The notes: generated from the sequence alone by a model not told the origin. Positions 9,307-19,909 are shown, counted from the first letter of the stretch. The stretch: 35,721 bases of DNA from Actinomycetes bacterium (GCA_021838945.1 JAKCCH010000024.1:1-35721); one strand, 5' to 3'. Program-made: numbers and translations.

Positions 9307-10568
9307 CGCTCACCTCCCTCGTCCGTCGACGCCGCCGAGGACGACGACGCCGACGCCGCCGTCGACGCCGCCGCGAGCGCCCGCAGCCGGATCTGCTCGG
9401 CGACACGGGTCACCCGGCCCCGCCCGGCGGTCTCCGCCTCGAGCTCGCGCCGGCGCCGGCTGACGTTGAGCGCCTGCGAGAGCACCAGCCCCGCGAGGAT
9501 GACGCCGCCGAGGACGCCGAACAGCCACCCGACGTGCAGGTCGGCCCCGGCGATCACGAGCAGCCAACCGAGCGAGAGCGGGATGAGCGTCTTCCAGCCG
9601 ACGTCCATCAGCTGGTCGTAGCGAAGCCGCGGGAGCGCCGCCCGGATCCACACGTAGACGTACAGGAAGACACCGGTCTTGCCGGCGAACCACAGGATCG
9701 GCCACAACCAGCGGAGGAAGTGGAAGCCCGGCCCGTCCGGCCCGCCGAAGAACAGCGTGACCATGATCGCCGACATCGTCACCATGTTCATGAACTCGGC
9801 CAGGTAGAACATGGCGAAACGGATCGACGAGTACTCCGTGTTGAACCCGCCCACGAGCTCCTGCTCGCCCTCCACGAGGTCGAACGGCGGCCGGTTCAGC
9901 TCGGCCGTCCCGGCGATCCAGAAGATGACGAACGGGATGATCCCGGTGGTGAACACGCCCCACTTCCAGAAGTGCGGCGCCTGCGCCAGCACGATGCCGC
10001 GAGTCGACAGCGTGTGGGTCTGCAACACGACAGCCACAACCGACAGGCCCATCGCCGCCTCGTAGCTGATCATCTGGGCACTCGCCCGCACCGACCCGAG
10101 CAGCGGGTACTTCGACCCTGACGACCAGCCCGCCAGCATCGTCCCGTACACCGAGACCGACGACAACGCGAGGAGGAAGAGGATCCCCATCGGCGGATCG
10201 GCCACCTGGAGCTCGACCGCGTGTCCGGCGATCGTCACGATCCCGCCCACCGGCACGACCGTGAAGATCAGGAACGCCGGCACGAGCGTGAGGTACGGCG
10301 CCAGCTTGAAGATGATCCGGTCGGCGCGCTCGGGGAGCAGGTCCTCCTTGAAGAAGAGCTTGATGCCGTCGGCGAGCGACTGCAGGATCCCGAACGGGCC
10401 GGCGCGGTTCGGGCCGATCCGGTTCTGCATGTCCGAGATGACCTTGCGCTCGACCCAGATCATCATCATCACGGTCACGAGCAGGACCGCGAAGATGGCG
10501 ACCACCTTCACGACGGCGATCAGGATCACCGCCAGCCCGACGCCGTGGGCGAACAACGGGTCCGGCAT
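9303..10568 (-). CDS. nuoH: NADH-quinone oxidoreductase subunit H
   Basis: WVERKVISDMQNRIGPNRAGPFGILQSLADGIKLFFKEDLLP; ELNRPPFDLVEGEQELVGGFNTEYSS. Start MPDPLFAHGV at 10568. Confidence 0.95.
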   Translation of the reverse strand: MPDPLFAHGVGLAVILIAVVKVVAIFAVLLVTVMMMIWVERKVISDMQNRIGPNRAGPFGILQSLADGIKLFFKEDLLPERADRIIFKLAPYLTLVPAFLIFTVVPVGGIVTIAGHAVELQVADPPMGILFLLALSSVSVYGTMLAGWSSGSKYPLLGSVRASAQMISYEAAMGLSVVAVVLQTHTLSTRGIVLAQAPHFWKWGVFTTGIIPFVIFWIAGTAELNRPPFDLVEGEQELVGGFNTEYSSIRFAMFYLAEFMNMVTMSAIMVTLFFGGPDGPGFHFLRWLWPILWFAGKTGVFLYVYVWIRAALPRLRYDQLMDVGWKTLIPLSLGWLLVIAGADLHVGWLFGVLGGVILAGLVLSQALNVSRRRRELEAETAGRGRVTRVAEQIRLRALAAASTAASASSSSAASTDEGGER

Positions 10569-13327
10569 CAGTCCTCCACCGTCTCGATCCGAACGGTCTG
10601 GGCAACCTCGTCCGCGTCGATGATGGAGGCAAGGCCGGGCTCGTCGACGGGCTCCAAGTTGAACCCGAGCACGGCGACGCCGCCCGGCACGCTCTCGTCG
10701 AGCTCGACCGGGACGATGAGCTCGCCACGAGCTGATCGCACGCGTACCTTGCCTCCGTCCTCGATGCCGAGCTGCTGGAGCTCCTTCCGGCGGAGGTGCA
10801 GGCGCTGGCGGGGTGCGAGCTTGCCGAGCGACGGCGAGGCCTGCACGAGGGCGCCCTGGTCGTAGAGGAACCGGCGGGCGACGAGGCGGAAGCCGTAGGA
10901 GTCCGGCACGGGAGCGCCGGGAACGGGCCAGCGGTCCGGGTCGAACGTCGCAGGCGCCGGGCGCGGTGCCGACGATCCGGACGTCCGGACGCTGTCGGCC
11001 GAAAGGGCAGGCGGCTCGACTCCGGCCCAAGCCTCTTCGATCGCCACCGACTCCGCCACCTGGCCCGAGGGCACCTCGGCGAAGCCGGCGAACATCGGGG
11101 CACCCTGAGTGATGACCGAGTCGATGCCCGGGGTGGCAACCGGGTCGAGGCGCCGCCTCGGGTCGGCACCGGGCGGGAGGAGGCTGAGGCCGACCCCGGA
11201 GACCGGCAGCACGACGCCGTCGGCTCCTGCGGGCCCGTACACCGCCTCGACCGTGGCGCCGAAGTGCGACGGCACGACCTCCTCGATCTCCTCCCAGATC
11301 CCCTCGAGGTGGTCGAAGCCGAGGTCGAGCCCGAGCTGCTCGGCGATCTCCGAAGCGATGACCCAGTCTTGGCGGGCGACTCCCGGTGGGACCACCTTCT
11401 GAGCGAGGTGCGTCACCCGCCCTTCGATGTTCGTCGTGGTTCCACCGCGCTCCGTTGGTCCCGCCGCAGGCAGCACGACGTCCGCCAGCTGTGCCGACGC
11501 GGTCGGCAGGGTGCCGATGGCGACGAGGAAGGGGATCCGCTCGAGCGCACGCGTGGCGAGGTCCCGGTCCGGGAAGTCGCAGAGCGGATCGGCGCCGAGC
11601 AGCACGAGCACGCGCATGGTCCCTGCGGCCGCAGCCTCGAGCATCGCCCGCGTGTCGAGCCCCGCCGAGGCCGGCATGGAACCCCACTGCGACTCGTACC
11701 AGGACCTTCCCGCTTCGAGCGTCACCCGGCCCGGCAGCATCCCGGGCGCGAGCCCCATGTCCAGGGCGCCGCGCACGTTGGCCCGCCGCAGCGCCGGCAG
11801 GAAACGCACTCCCGGCAACGCCCGCACGAACGCCGCCGCCGCGGCAGCGACCGAATCGGCGCTCTCCGACACCGACGGGCGACCGAGGACGACCACGACG
11901 TCGCTCCCGTCGACACCCTCGAGCGGCCCTCCCGAGCCGACGAGGTCCGGGACGGAGGCGGCGGACTCACCGGGCTTCGCCGGGACGACGGCAGCCGCCA
12001 CCTCCGCCAGGGCGGTCGGGACGGGCGAGCAGTCGACGACGAGCAGCCCGTGATGCGCGGCCGCCGTCCGCAGCCGGAGGTGCAGGATCGGCAGCTCCTC
12101 TCGGAGATCGCCGGCGAGCACGACCACGTACTTCGAATGGCACGCCTCGTCGATGGTCGCCTGCGGGAGCGACACCACGAGCTCCGCCGGCAGGCCGTCG
12201 CCGAGCTGGGCGTCGACGTTGTCCGTGCCGATGACCGCACGGGCGAGCTTCGACCAGGCGTACTGGCCCTCGTTCGGCAGGCGGGCTCCCCCGATGATCC
12301 CGACCGAAGCAGGCCCCTGTGAGGACACCGCCTCGCGGATGCCTCGCCCGACGTCGGCCAGAGCCTCGTTCCACGAGACCGGGACGAGCTCACCGTCCTT
12401 GCGGCAGAGCGGCTGCCCGAGCCGCTCGCGCGCATTCACGGCCTCGAACCCGTACCGGCCGCGGTCGCAGAGCCAGGACTGGTTGACGGGACCGGAGTCG
12501 ATACCGAGGAAGCGGACGACCTTGCCAGCGGACGACTGCACCGCCACGCGGCAGCCGACGGCACAGAAGGTGCACGTCGACTCGACCTGCTCGAGGTCCC
12601 ACGGCCGGGACTTGAACCGGTACGGCACGGACGTGAGGGCTCCGACCGGGCAGATCTGGATGGTGTTGCCGGCGAAGTAGGAGTCGAACGGCTTCTCGGG
12701 GAAGGTCGCTACCTCGATGGCGTCGCCCCGGCTGAAGAAGTCGATGAGCGGTTCGCCGGCGATCTCCTCGGCGAAACGCGTGCACCGCGCGCACTGTATG
12801 CACCGCTCGCGGTCGAGCAGCGTGAGGGGGCCGAGGACGATGGGTTTGGCCCAGTGACGTTTCTCCTCGATGAAACGGGACTCGCCCGGGCCGTGGCTCA
12901 TCGCTTGGTCCTGCAGCGGGCACTCGCCTCCCTTGTCGCACACCGGGCAGTCGAGGGGGTGGTTGACGAGGAGGAACTCGAGCACGCCCTCCTGGGCCTT
13001 GCGGGCCGCTGGCGACTCGGTCTCGATCTCCTGGCCGTCGGCCACGCTCACGAAGCACGCTGGCTGGAGGCTCGGGCCGCGCGGGCTCGACACCTCGACG
13101 AGGCACATGCGGCACATGCCGACCGGCTTCATCCGCGGGTGGTAGCAGAAGCGCGGGATGAAGACGCCGTGCCGCTCGGCCGCCTCGATGATGAGCTCGC
13201 CCGGCTGTGCCGTCACCTCCCTCCCGTTCAGGGTGATCGCGAGCGTCTCGGGCTTGGCCGGCGCCTCCGGCGTGTCCGGCGTGGCCGTCGTGGTCGTCGT
13301 GGTCGTCGTGGCCGTCGTGTCAGGCAT
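10568..13327 (-). CDS. nuoG: NADH-quinone oxidoreductase subunit G
   Basis: 919 aa; N-terminal 2Fe-2S domain (CYHPRMKPVGMCRMC), CDKGGECPLQDQ, CIQCARC, CTFCAVGC motifs, molybdopterin-oxidoreductase body. Thr-rich N-terminus. Confidence 0.95.
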   Translation of the reverse strand: MPDTTATTTTTTTTATPDTPEAPAKPETLAITLNGREVTAQPGELIIEAAERHGVFIPRFCYHPRMKPVGMCRMCLVEVSSPRGPSLQPACFVSVADGQEIETESPAARKAQEGVLEFLLVNHPLDCPVCDKGGECPLQDQAMSHGPGESRFIEEKRHWAKPIVLGPLTLLDRERCIQCARCTRFAEEIAGEPLIDFFSRGDAIEVATFPEKPFDSYFAGNTIQICPVGALTSVPYRFKSRPWDLEQVESTCTFCAVGCRVAVQSSAGKVVRFLGIDSGPVNQSWLCDRGRYGFEAVNARERLGQPLCRKDGELVPVSWNEALADVGRGIREAVSSQGPASVGIIGGARLPNEGQYAWSKLARAVIGTDNVDAQLGDGLPAELVVSLPQATIDEACHSKYVVVLAGDLREELPILHLRLRTAAAHHGLLVVDCSPVPTALAEVAAAVVPAKPGESAASVPDLVGSGGPLEGVDGSDVVVVLGRPSVSESADSVAAAAAAFVRALPGVRFLPALRRANVRGALDMGLAPGMLPGRVTLEAGRSWYESQWGSMPASAGLDTRAMLEAAAAGTMRVLVLLGADPLCDFPDRDLATRALERIPFLVAIGTLPTASAQLADVVLPAAGPTERGGTTTNIEGRVTHLAQKVVPPGVARQDWVIASEIAEQLGLDLGFDHLEGIWEEIEEVVPSHFGATVEAVYGPAGADGVVLPVSGVGLSLLPPGADPRRRLDPVATPGIDSVITQGAPMFAGFAEVPSGQVAESVAIEEAWAGVEPPALSADSVRTSGSSAPRPAPATFDPDRWPVPGAPVPDSYGFRLVARRFLYDQGALVQASPSLGKLAPRQRLHLRRKELQQLGIEDGGKVRVRSARGELIVPVELDESVPGGVAVLGFNLEPVDEPGLASIIDADEVAQTVRIETVED

Positions 13328-14642
13328 GGCGGACCTCGTCGGGCGGCATCGGGCAGCCGCCCTCCTTCACGTGGAGGAGGAACTCGTCCCTGAAGCGGTG
13401 GATGCCCGACACGATCGACGGCGGGATCGACGGGCCGAGGACGCAGATCGTCGTCTGCCGCGGCGGCCAGCTGAGCCCCGGCGAGATGTTGTCGCACGCG
13501 TCGAGCAGGAGATCGATGTCCTCCTCGCGGCCGAGGCCGTCCTCGAGGCGGCGCATGATCTTGTCGATCCAGCCCGCGCCCTCCCGGCACGGCGTGCACT
13601 GGCCGCACGACTCGCGATGGAAGAACCGGCTGATACGCCAGGCCGCCCGCACGGCACAGGTCGTCTCGTCCATCACGACGATCGAGCCGGAACCGAGCAT
13701 CGAGCCCGCCTTCCCGACGGCGTCCTGGTCGAGGCCCATGTCGAGGTGCTCAGGGAAGAACCAGGGCGAGGAGACGCCGCCCGGGATGATCGCCTTCAGC
13801 TCGCGGCCGTAGCGGACGCCGCCGCCGAGGCTGGGGTCGTAGATCAGGTCGCGGAACGTCGTCTTCGACATCTCGAGCTCGTACCAGCCGGGGCGCTCGA
13901 CGTGGCCGGACAGGGCGAACATGCGCGTCCCCGTCGACGTGCCCTGGCCGAGGGCGGCAAAGGCCGCGCCGCCGTTGAGCACGATCCAGGGGATGTTCGA
14001 CATCGTCTCGACGTTGTTCACCACCGTCGGCTCGCCGTACAGCCCGATCACGGCCGGGAAGTACGGGGGCTTGATCCTCGGGAACCCGCGCTTGCCTTCG
14101 AGGGACTCGAGCAGGGCGGTCTCCTCGCCGCAGATGTAGGCGCCTGCGCCTGGATGGACGATGAGGTCGAGCGAGAAGCCGGAGCCGAAGATGCCGGCGC
14201 CGAGCGCACCGTGCGAGTACGCCTCGTTCACCGCCTGGGTGAGGCGCTCGAGGCCGAGCGCGAACTCGCCCCGGCAGAAGATGAACGCCTGCGCCGCCCC
14301 GATCGCGTAGGCCGTGATGATCGTCCCCTCGACGATCTGGTGCGGGTCGCGCTCGATGAGGAGGTGGTCCTTGAACGTCGCCGGTTCGGACTCGTCGCCG
14401 TTGACGACGAGGTAGGTCGTCTCCGCCTTCCGCAGCATCGACCACTTGCGCCCCGCCGGGAAGCCGGCGCCGCCGCGGCCGAGCAGCGAGGCGGCGTTGA
14501 CCTCCTCCTGCACCTGCTCGGGGGTCATCGACAGGGCCTTGCGCAGGCCGTCGTAGCCGCCGGTGGCGAGGTAGCGCTCGAGCGTGTGGGAGTCCTCGTG
14601 CTCGATGCGCCGGGTCACGATGCGGGGGGCGTCGGTCAGCAT
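13320..14642 (-). CDS. nuoF: NADH-quinone oxidoreductase subunit F
   Basis: GRGGAGFPAGRKWSM, NGDESEPATFKDHLLIERDPHQ, ESCGQCTPCREGAGW. Start MLTDAPRIVT at 14642. Confidence 0.95.
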   Translation of the reverse strand: MLTDAPRIVTRRIEHEDSHTLERYLATGGYDGLRKALSMTPEQVQEEVNAASLLGRGGAGFPAGRKWSMLRKAETTYLVVNGDESEPATFKDHLLIERDPHQIVEGTIITAYAIGAAQAFIFCRGEFALGLERLTQAVNEAYSHGALGAGIFGSGFSLDLIVHPGAGAYICGEETALLESLEGKRGFPRIKPPYFPAVIGLYGEPTVVNNVETMSNIPWIVLNGGAAFAALGQGTSTGTRMFALSGHVERPGWYELEMSKTTFRDLIYDPSLGGGVRYGRELKAIIPGGVSSPWFFPEHLDMGLDQDAVGKAGSMLGSGSIVVMDETTCAVRAAWRISRFFHRESCGQCTPCREGAGWIDKIMRRLEDGLGREEDIDLLLDACDNISPGLSWPPRQTTICVLGPSIPPSIVSGIHRFRDEFLLHVKEGGCPMPPDEVRHA

Positions 14643-15340
14643 CAGCCGGCTTCGCCCTCCTTCTCCTTGCGCGGGTTCTGTTCCGGCGTGGCCTTCGCGA
14701 CCGCGTCGCCGGAGGGGGCGGACTCGGCCAAGGCGCCGGCGGGCGGAGCGCCGGCCGACTGCGGGTTGCGCGAGATCGTGGCCGAGACGGGCTGGCGGGC
14801 GGGCAGCCCGACGGCCCTGTGGACCCGGTTCAGCACCCCGTGCGGCGGAACCGTGCCGTCGAGGCGGCCGGCTGACAGGTCCTCGACGAGGCGGTCGAAG
14901 CCCTCCTCGTCCACGGGCCCGAAGAAACGATGGTTCACCTGCACGCACACCGCCCGATCGCACCCGGCGAGGCACTCCGCCTCCTCGATCGTGAACATGC
15001 CGTCCGGGGTCGTCTGGCCTGAGTGGATGCCGAGGCGTTCCTCGGCGTGCCCGAGCACGTCGTAGGCCCCGGCCAGCATGCAGGCGATGTTCGTGCAGAT
15101 CGCGAACACGTAGCGGCCGACCGGCTCGGTGTGGAGCATGTCGTAGAAGGAGGCAGTGCCGCGCACCTCGGCCGGCGACACGCCGCAGAGCTTGGCGATG
15201 TCCTCCATCGCTTCCTCGGTGAGGTAGCCGTCCTGGGCCTGTGCCAGGTGGCAGAGCGGGACGAGGGCCGAGCGCCGCTCGGGGTAGACCGCCACGATGG
15301 CCTCGGCCCGCTGGCGGTTCTCGGCGCTGAGACGGCCCAT
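14642..15340 (-). CDS. nuoE: NADH-quinone oxidoreductase subunit E
   Basis: Thioredoxin-like 2Fe-2S subunit: CTNIAC and CLAGC cysteine pairs; C-terminal extension. Confidence 0.94.
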   Translation of the reverse strand: MGRLSAENRQRAEAIVAVYPERRSALVPLCHLAQAQDGYLTEEAMEDIAKLCGVSPAEVRGTASFYDMLHTEPVGRYVFAICTNIACMLAGAYDVLGHAEERLGIHSGQTTPDGMFTIEEAECLAGCDRAVCVQVNHRFFGPVDEEGFDRLVEDLSAGRLDGTVPPHGVLNRVHRAVGLPARQPVSATISRNPQSAGAPPAGALAESAPSGDAVAKATPEQNPRKEKEGEAG

Positions 15341-16764
15341 CAGCGGTCCACCTCGCCCATGACCGGGTCGACCGAGGAGATGATGGCGATGGCGTCCGCG
15401 ATGAGCCCGCCGCGCAGCATCGCCGGGAGCGACTGCAGGTTCACGAAGCTCGGCCCCCGCACGTGCAGCCGGTGCGGCTTGTTCGTCCCGTTCGCGACGA
15501 GGTAGCAGCCGAGCTCGCCCCGAGGCGACTCGATGGCCGTGTAGACCTCGCCCGGCGGCACCTGGAATCCCCTCGTGAAGATCTTGAAGTGGTGGATGAG
15601 AGCTTCCATCGACTCGTCGATGCGAGCCCTCGGCGGCGGCGTCACCTTCTTGTCCTGTGCCCGGTAGTCCCCTGCCGGCATGCGCTCGGCGATCTGGCGC
15701 ACGAGCTTGCAGGACTCACGGATCTCGTTGAGGCGCACGGCGTAGCGGTCGAAGGTGTCCCCCACCGTGCCGACGATCACGTCGAAGTCGAGCTGGCCGT
15801 ACTCGAGGTAGGGCATCGCGCGACGGAGGTCCCAGGGGACGCCGGCGGCTCGCAGGATGGGCCCCGTCGCAGACATGGCGATGGCGAGCTCCGGCCCGAT
15901 GACGCCGACGCCCTCGGTCCGCTCGCGGAAGATGGGCTGGCCGGTGAGCAGCTCGTCGTACTCGTCGACGCGACCGGGGATCGTGTCGAGGATCGCCTCG
16001 ATGTCGTCCTCCCATCCGTCGGGGAGGTCGGCCGCCACACCGCCCGGCCGGATGTAGTTGTGGTTCATCCGGAGGCCCGTGGTCTTCTCGAAGAACGTGA
16101 GGATCATCTCCCGCTCGCGAAAGCCGTAGATCATCATCGACGTCGACGCCAGGTCCATGCCGTTCGTGGCGGTCCACATGACGTGCGAGGAGATGCGGTT
16201 CAGCTCGGACATGAGCATGCGGATCCACGTCGCTCGCGGCGGGATCTCGATGCCGAGCAGCTCTTCGACGGCGAGGGAGTAGACGAGCTCGTTGTTGAGG
16301 GGTGAGAGGTAGTCCATGCGGGTGACGTTCGTCGCGCCCTGGACGTAGGTGAGCTCCTCGCCCGTCTTCTCCATGCCGGTGTGGAGGTAACCGACGACGG
16401 GCTTGGAGCGGAGAACCGTCTCGCCCTGGAGCTCCAGCATGATCCGCAGAACGCCGTGGGTCGAGGGGTGCTGCGGCCCCATGTTGATGATCATCGTCTC
16501 GTCTTCGCCGAACTCGACGTCGACGTCGCCGGGGTCGAGCACGAGCCCCTCGGGCAAGCGGAGAATCGAGCCTTCCTCGAGATCGAGCTCCCCCGGGTCG
16601 GTGTGAACCCGGTCGAGCAGCTCCTGGCGACCCTCTGCCGTCTCCCGCTCGAAGATCTCGTCGTAGGGGTTGACTCTGTCGGAGGCCTGTGCACCCTCTC
16701 TCGCCGTCTCGCCGTCGCTCTCGTCGCTCTCGTCGCTCGTCCAGTCGGGCCGATCGTTGCTCAT
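15340..16764 (-). CDS. nuoD: NADH-quinone oxidoreductase subunit D
   Basis: [23 protein letters not shown]; long acidic N-terminal extension before the conserved core. Confidence 0.95.
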   Translation of the reverse strand: MSNDRPDWTSDESDESDGETAREGAQASDRVNPYDEIFERETAEGRQELLDRVHTDPGELDLEEGSILRLPEGLVLDPGDVDVEFGEDETMIINMGPQHPSTHGVLRIMLELQGETVLRSKPVVGYLHTGMEKTGEELTYVQGATNVTRMDYLSPLNNELVYSLAVEELLGIEIPPRATWIRMLMSELNRISSHVMWTATNGMDLASTSMMIYGFREREMILTFFEKTTGLRMNHNYIRPGGVAADLPDGWEDDIEAILDTIPGRVDEYDELLTGQPIFRERTEGVGVIGPELAIAMSATGPILRAAGVPWDLRRAMPYLEYGQLDFDVIVGTVGDTFDRYAVRLNEIRESCKLVRQIAERMPAGDYRAQDKKVTPPPRARIDESMEALIHHFKIFTRGFQVPPGEVYTAIESPRGELGCYLVANGTNKPHRLHVRGPSFVNLQSLPAMLRGGLIADAIAIISSVDPVMGEVDR

Positions 16765-17363
16765 CGCGGCCCCGGCGCTTCCTTGAACTGGACCGGCACC
16801 CGGCCAGGGGCGTAGTCCTTGCGAAGCGGATGGCCCTCCCAGTCCTCTGGCATGAGGATCCGGGTCATGTCGGGATGCCCCTCGAAACGTAGCCCGAACA
16901 TGTCGAACGCCTCGCGCTCCATCGCGTCGGCGCCCGGCCAGATCCGTACCACGCTCGGGACGACGGGGTCGCTCTCGGGCACCTGGACGCGGATGGAGAC
17001 GCGCTCGACCCGCTCCATCGAGAGGACCTGGACCGCCACTTCGAAACGCTGCGGCTCGACAGAGGCCGGCAGATCACGGCCCGGGTGGCGCAGGTAGTCG
17101 ACGCCGCACAGGTCGGAGCACATGGTGAAGGAATCCTCGTGCAACGCCTGGCAGGTCGCGAAGTACTGCTCGCGCGACGGGTGGAGCACGAGGTGTCCGC
17201 GCACGAAGAGCCGGGGCACGTCGGCGAGCACCGGGTTCGCGTCGACCGGCACGACTGCCGCCGTGCCGGCATCGGTTGCAGCACCGGCCACGTCGTCGGT
17301 TGCGTAGCCGGTTGTGGCATCGGTCACGTCGTCGGTCACGTCGTCGGTCACGTCGTCGGTCAC
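16761..17363 (-). CDS. nuoC: NADH-quinone oxidoreductase subunit C
   Basis: [72 protein letters not shown]-repeat N-terminus. Confidence 0.95.
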   Translation of the reverse strand: MTDDVTDDVTDDVTDATTGYATDDVAGAATDAGTAAVVPVDANPVLADVPRLFVRGHLVLHPSREQYFATCQALHEDSFTMCSDLCGVDYLRHPGRDLPASVEPQRFEVAVQVLSMERVERVSIRVQVPESDPVVPSVVRIWPGADAMEREAFDMFGLRFEGHPDMTRILMPEDWEGHPLRKDYAPGRVPVQFKEAPGPR

Positions 17364-17938
17364 TTCGGCGTCGCCACGTGGACCGGCCGGGCGAGCGGCT
17401 GCACCCAGCCCGGGGTCGGCGCGCCTTCTTCGTCGAGATGGATCCCGGCGCCCCGGCCCTCGGCTCGGCGCCGAGTGATCTCACCGGTGCGGATCTTCTC
17501 GTGCAGCGTGAGGATCGAGTGCATGAGCGTCTGAGGGTTGGGCGGGCAGCCGGGGGCATAGACGTCCACCGGGACGATCTGGTCGACGCCCTGGACGATG
17601 GCGTAGTTGTTGAACATCCCGCCGGTCGAGGCGCACACGCCCATGGAGATGACCCACTTGGGTTCCATCATCTGGTCGTAGACCTGCCGGAGGACGGGCG
17701 ACATCTTCTGGGAGACCCGGCCGGCGACGATCATGAGGTCGGCCTGGCGCGGCGATGCGCGGAAGACCTCCATGCCGAAACGTGCGAGGTCGAAGTCCGC
17801 CGCACCGGCGGCCATCATCTCGATGGCGCAGCAGGCGAGCCCGAACGTCGCCGGCCAGACGCTCGAGCGTCGGGCCCATTTCACGAGCTCCTCCAACTGG
17901 CCCGTCAGGAAGTTGTGGCTGAGGTCCTCAAGCCCCAT
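17360..17938 (-). CDS. nuoB: NADH-quinone oxidoreductase subunit B
   Basis: [46 protein letters not shown]...[17 protein letters not shown]. Confidence 0.96.
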   Translation of the reverse strand: MGLEDLSHNFLTGQLEELVKWARRSSVWPATFGLACCAIEMMAAGAADFDLARFGMEVFRASPRQADLMIVAGRVSQKMSPVLRQVYDQMMEPKWVISMGVCASTGGMFNNYAIVQGVDQIVPVDVYAPGCPPNPQTLMHSILTLHEKIRTGEITRRRAEGRGAGIHLDEEGAPTPGWVQPLARPVHVATPK

Positions 17939-17955
17939 TGCTTGCCTCCTCGCCC

Positions 17956-18411
17956 TCAGGCCGCTTCGCCGCTCGAAGGCCCTACCCGTTGCACCGTCGA
18001 GCGGCTCGTCCGCACCTGCACGGTCGAAATCGGCCGCACCCGCTTGATCGGGCCCCAGTCGAGGGCCCCGTTCGAGATGAGGTACACGAACGAGATGAAG
18101 ACGGCGGCGGCGAACACCAGGATCTCCACCAGGCCGAACGTCTTCAGCTCTCGGAACACGACGGCCCAGGGGAAAAGGAAGATGATCTCGATGTCAAAGA
18201 TGATGAAGATCATCGCGATCAGGTAGAAGCGCACCGGGAAGCGGCGCGCGGGCTCGTGCGTGGGCACGATGCCGCACTCGTACGGAGCCTCCTTCGCCGC
18301 CGTTGGCCGCTGCGGTGCTAGCAGCCGGGATGCGATGAAGGACAGCGCCGCGAACACGACGCCGAGCACGGTCATCAGGAAGATCGGAAGGTAACTGTCG
18401 AGGCTTCCCAT
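17956..18411 (-). CDS. nuoA: NADH-quinone oxidoreductase subunit A
   Basis: [43 protein letters not shown]. Confidence 0.95.
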   Translation of the reverse strand: MGSLDSYLPIFLMTVLGVVFAALSFIASRLLAPQRPTAAKEAPYECGIVPTHEPARRFPVRFYLIAMIFIIFDIEIIFLFPWAVVFRELKTFGLVEILVFAAAVFISFVYLISNGALDWGPIKRVRPISTVQVRTSRSTVQRVGPSSGEAA

Positions 18412-18438
18412 GGGTCTCCGTGGCGTTCTACCACGCGC

Positions 18439-18456
18439 TTGTGCAGGCGGTCACAT
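18439..18456. promoter_or_regulatory. Candidate Rex operator upstream of nuoA
   Basis: TTGTGCAGGCGGTCACAT; the inner 16-mer (18440-18455) TGTGCAGGCGGTCACA matches the Streptomyces-type Rex operator TGTGAACGCGTTCACA at 13 of 16 positions by direct alignment. Confidence 0.55.
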
Positions 18457-18544
18457 CCGGGTGCGGCGGCCCGCCATGCGTGTGCTGCATCGGCGGCGGG
18501 GCGTCGGTCCGACCTTACAGGCGGTTCCTCGTACACTCCACTGC

Positions 18545-19909
18545 GTGACCCCGTCACCCCCCACCGGCACGGCCGCGCCCCTCCAGCCGCCACGGCCCCC
18601 CGAGCGGGAGTGCGACGTGCTCGTCATCGGGGCCGGCCCGGCGGGGTCGGCGGCGGCGTACTGGCTCGCCCGGCGCGGCATCGACGTCGTCGCCCTCGAG
18701 AAGAAGCGCTTTCCACGTGAGAAGACCTGCGGTGACGGCCTCACCCCCCGCTCGGTGCGGCAGCTCGCCGACATGGGCGTCGAGCCCGAGCTCGGCGCCG
18801 GCCACCACCGCTACGAGGGGTTGCGGTCCGTCGCCTTCGGTCGCACGCTCGAGATGCGCTGGCCTGAGCACCCGGACTTCCCGGACTACGGCTACACGAT
18901 CACGCGCCACGATCTCGACCAGATGGTGGCCGAGAACGCCGAGAAGGCCGGTGCCGAGCTCTGGCAGGAGGCCGAGGCCGTGAGCCCTCTCGCGGGCGGG
19001 AACGCCAACGGTGACGGGCCCGGCCGGGCGGGTGGCGCGGTCGTGCTCGACCGCGGGCGGGGCACGACGTCAGAGGTGCGTGCGCGGGTGACGGTCGTGG
19101 CCGACGGGTCGCTCTCGCGTTTCGGGCGGGCGCTCGGCACGGCGCGCGTGAAGGCATGGCCGCAGGGCATGGCCATCCGCGGCTACTTCTCGTCGCCTCG
19201 CCATGACGACGCGTACATCGAGTCGCACCTCGACATCAGGGACCGTGACGGCAGCGTGGTGCCGGGCTACGGCTGGATCTTCCCCCTCGGAGACGGGCGG
19301 ATCAATGTCGGCATCGGCCTGCTGTCGACGGCCGATCGGTGGAAGGGCGTCAACACGACCAAGCTCATGGAGCAGTTCGCCGAGTACGCGCCGAGGTCGT
19401 GGTGCATCTCCCCGGAGACGGCCTTGAGCGAGCCCACCGGTGGCCGCCTCCCGATGGGCCTTGCGGTCGGGCCGAGGGTCGGACCGGACTGGGTCGTCGC
19501 CGGCGACGCCGCCGGCGCCATCAACCCCTTCAACGGCGAAGGCATCGGCTACGGGTACGAGACCGGCCGCCTGGCCGCCGAGATCGTCGCCGCGTCGCTC
19601 GCCTCCGGCGATCTGTCCCGCCTCGAGGACTACGAGTACCGCCTGCAGGCCGAGTACGGCCGCTATTACGCCGTTGCCCGGTCGTTCGTGAAGGCGATCG
19701 GCAACCCGAGGCTGATGCGCGCCTGCGTCGGCAGCGGCATGTACGCGAAGCCCGTCATGGAGTGGATGCTCCGGATCATGGCGAACCTGACACGACCGGA
19801 CCTTGCCGGGCCGCCGGAGGCGATCTATGACACCCTTGCGGGGCTGTCCCGTGCCGTCGAGCGTCGACGTCGGCAGCGCTCGGGGTTGGCGGCGCCGGCC
19901 GGCCGCTGA
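18545..19909 (+). CDS. Geranylgeranyl reductase family flavoprotein (menaquinone-saturating reductase-like)
   Basis: FAD motif CDVLVIGAGPAGSAAAYWLARRGIDVVALEKKRFPREKTCGDGLTPRSV and GDAAGAINPFNGEGIGYGYETGRLAAE. GTG start at 18545 (VTPSPPTG) is inferred; the track start at 18410 overlaps nuoA. Confidence 0.88.
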   Translation: MTPSPPTGTAAPLQPPRPPERECDVLVIGAGPAGSAAAYWLARRGIDVVALEKKRFPREKTCGDGLTPRSVRQLADMGVEPELGAGHHRYEGLRSVAFGRTLEMRWPEHPDFPDYGYTITRHDLDQMVAENAEKAGAELWQEAEAVSPLAGGNANGDGPGRAGGAVVLDRGRGTTSEVRARVTVVADGSLSRFGRALGTARVKAWPQGMAIRGYFSSPRHDDAYIESHLDIRDRDGSVVPGYGWIFPLGDGRINVGIGLLSTADRWKGVNTTKLMEQFAEYAPRSWCISPETALSEPTGGRLPMGLAVGPRVGPDWVVAGDAAGAINPFNGEGIGYGYETGRLAAEIVAASLASGDLSRLEDYEYRLQAEYGRYYAVARSFVKAIGNPRLMRACVGSGMYAKPVMEWMLRIMANLTRPDLAGPPEAIYDTLAGLSRAVERRRRQRSGLAAPAGR

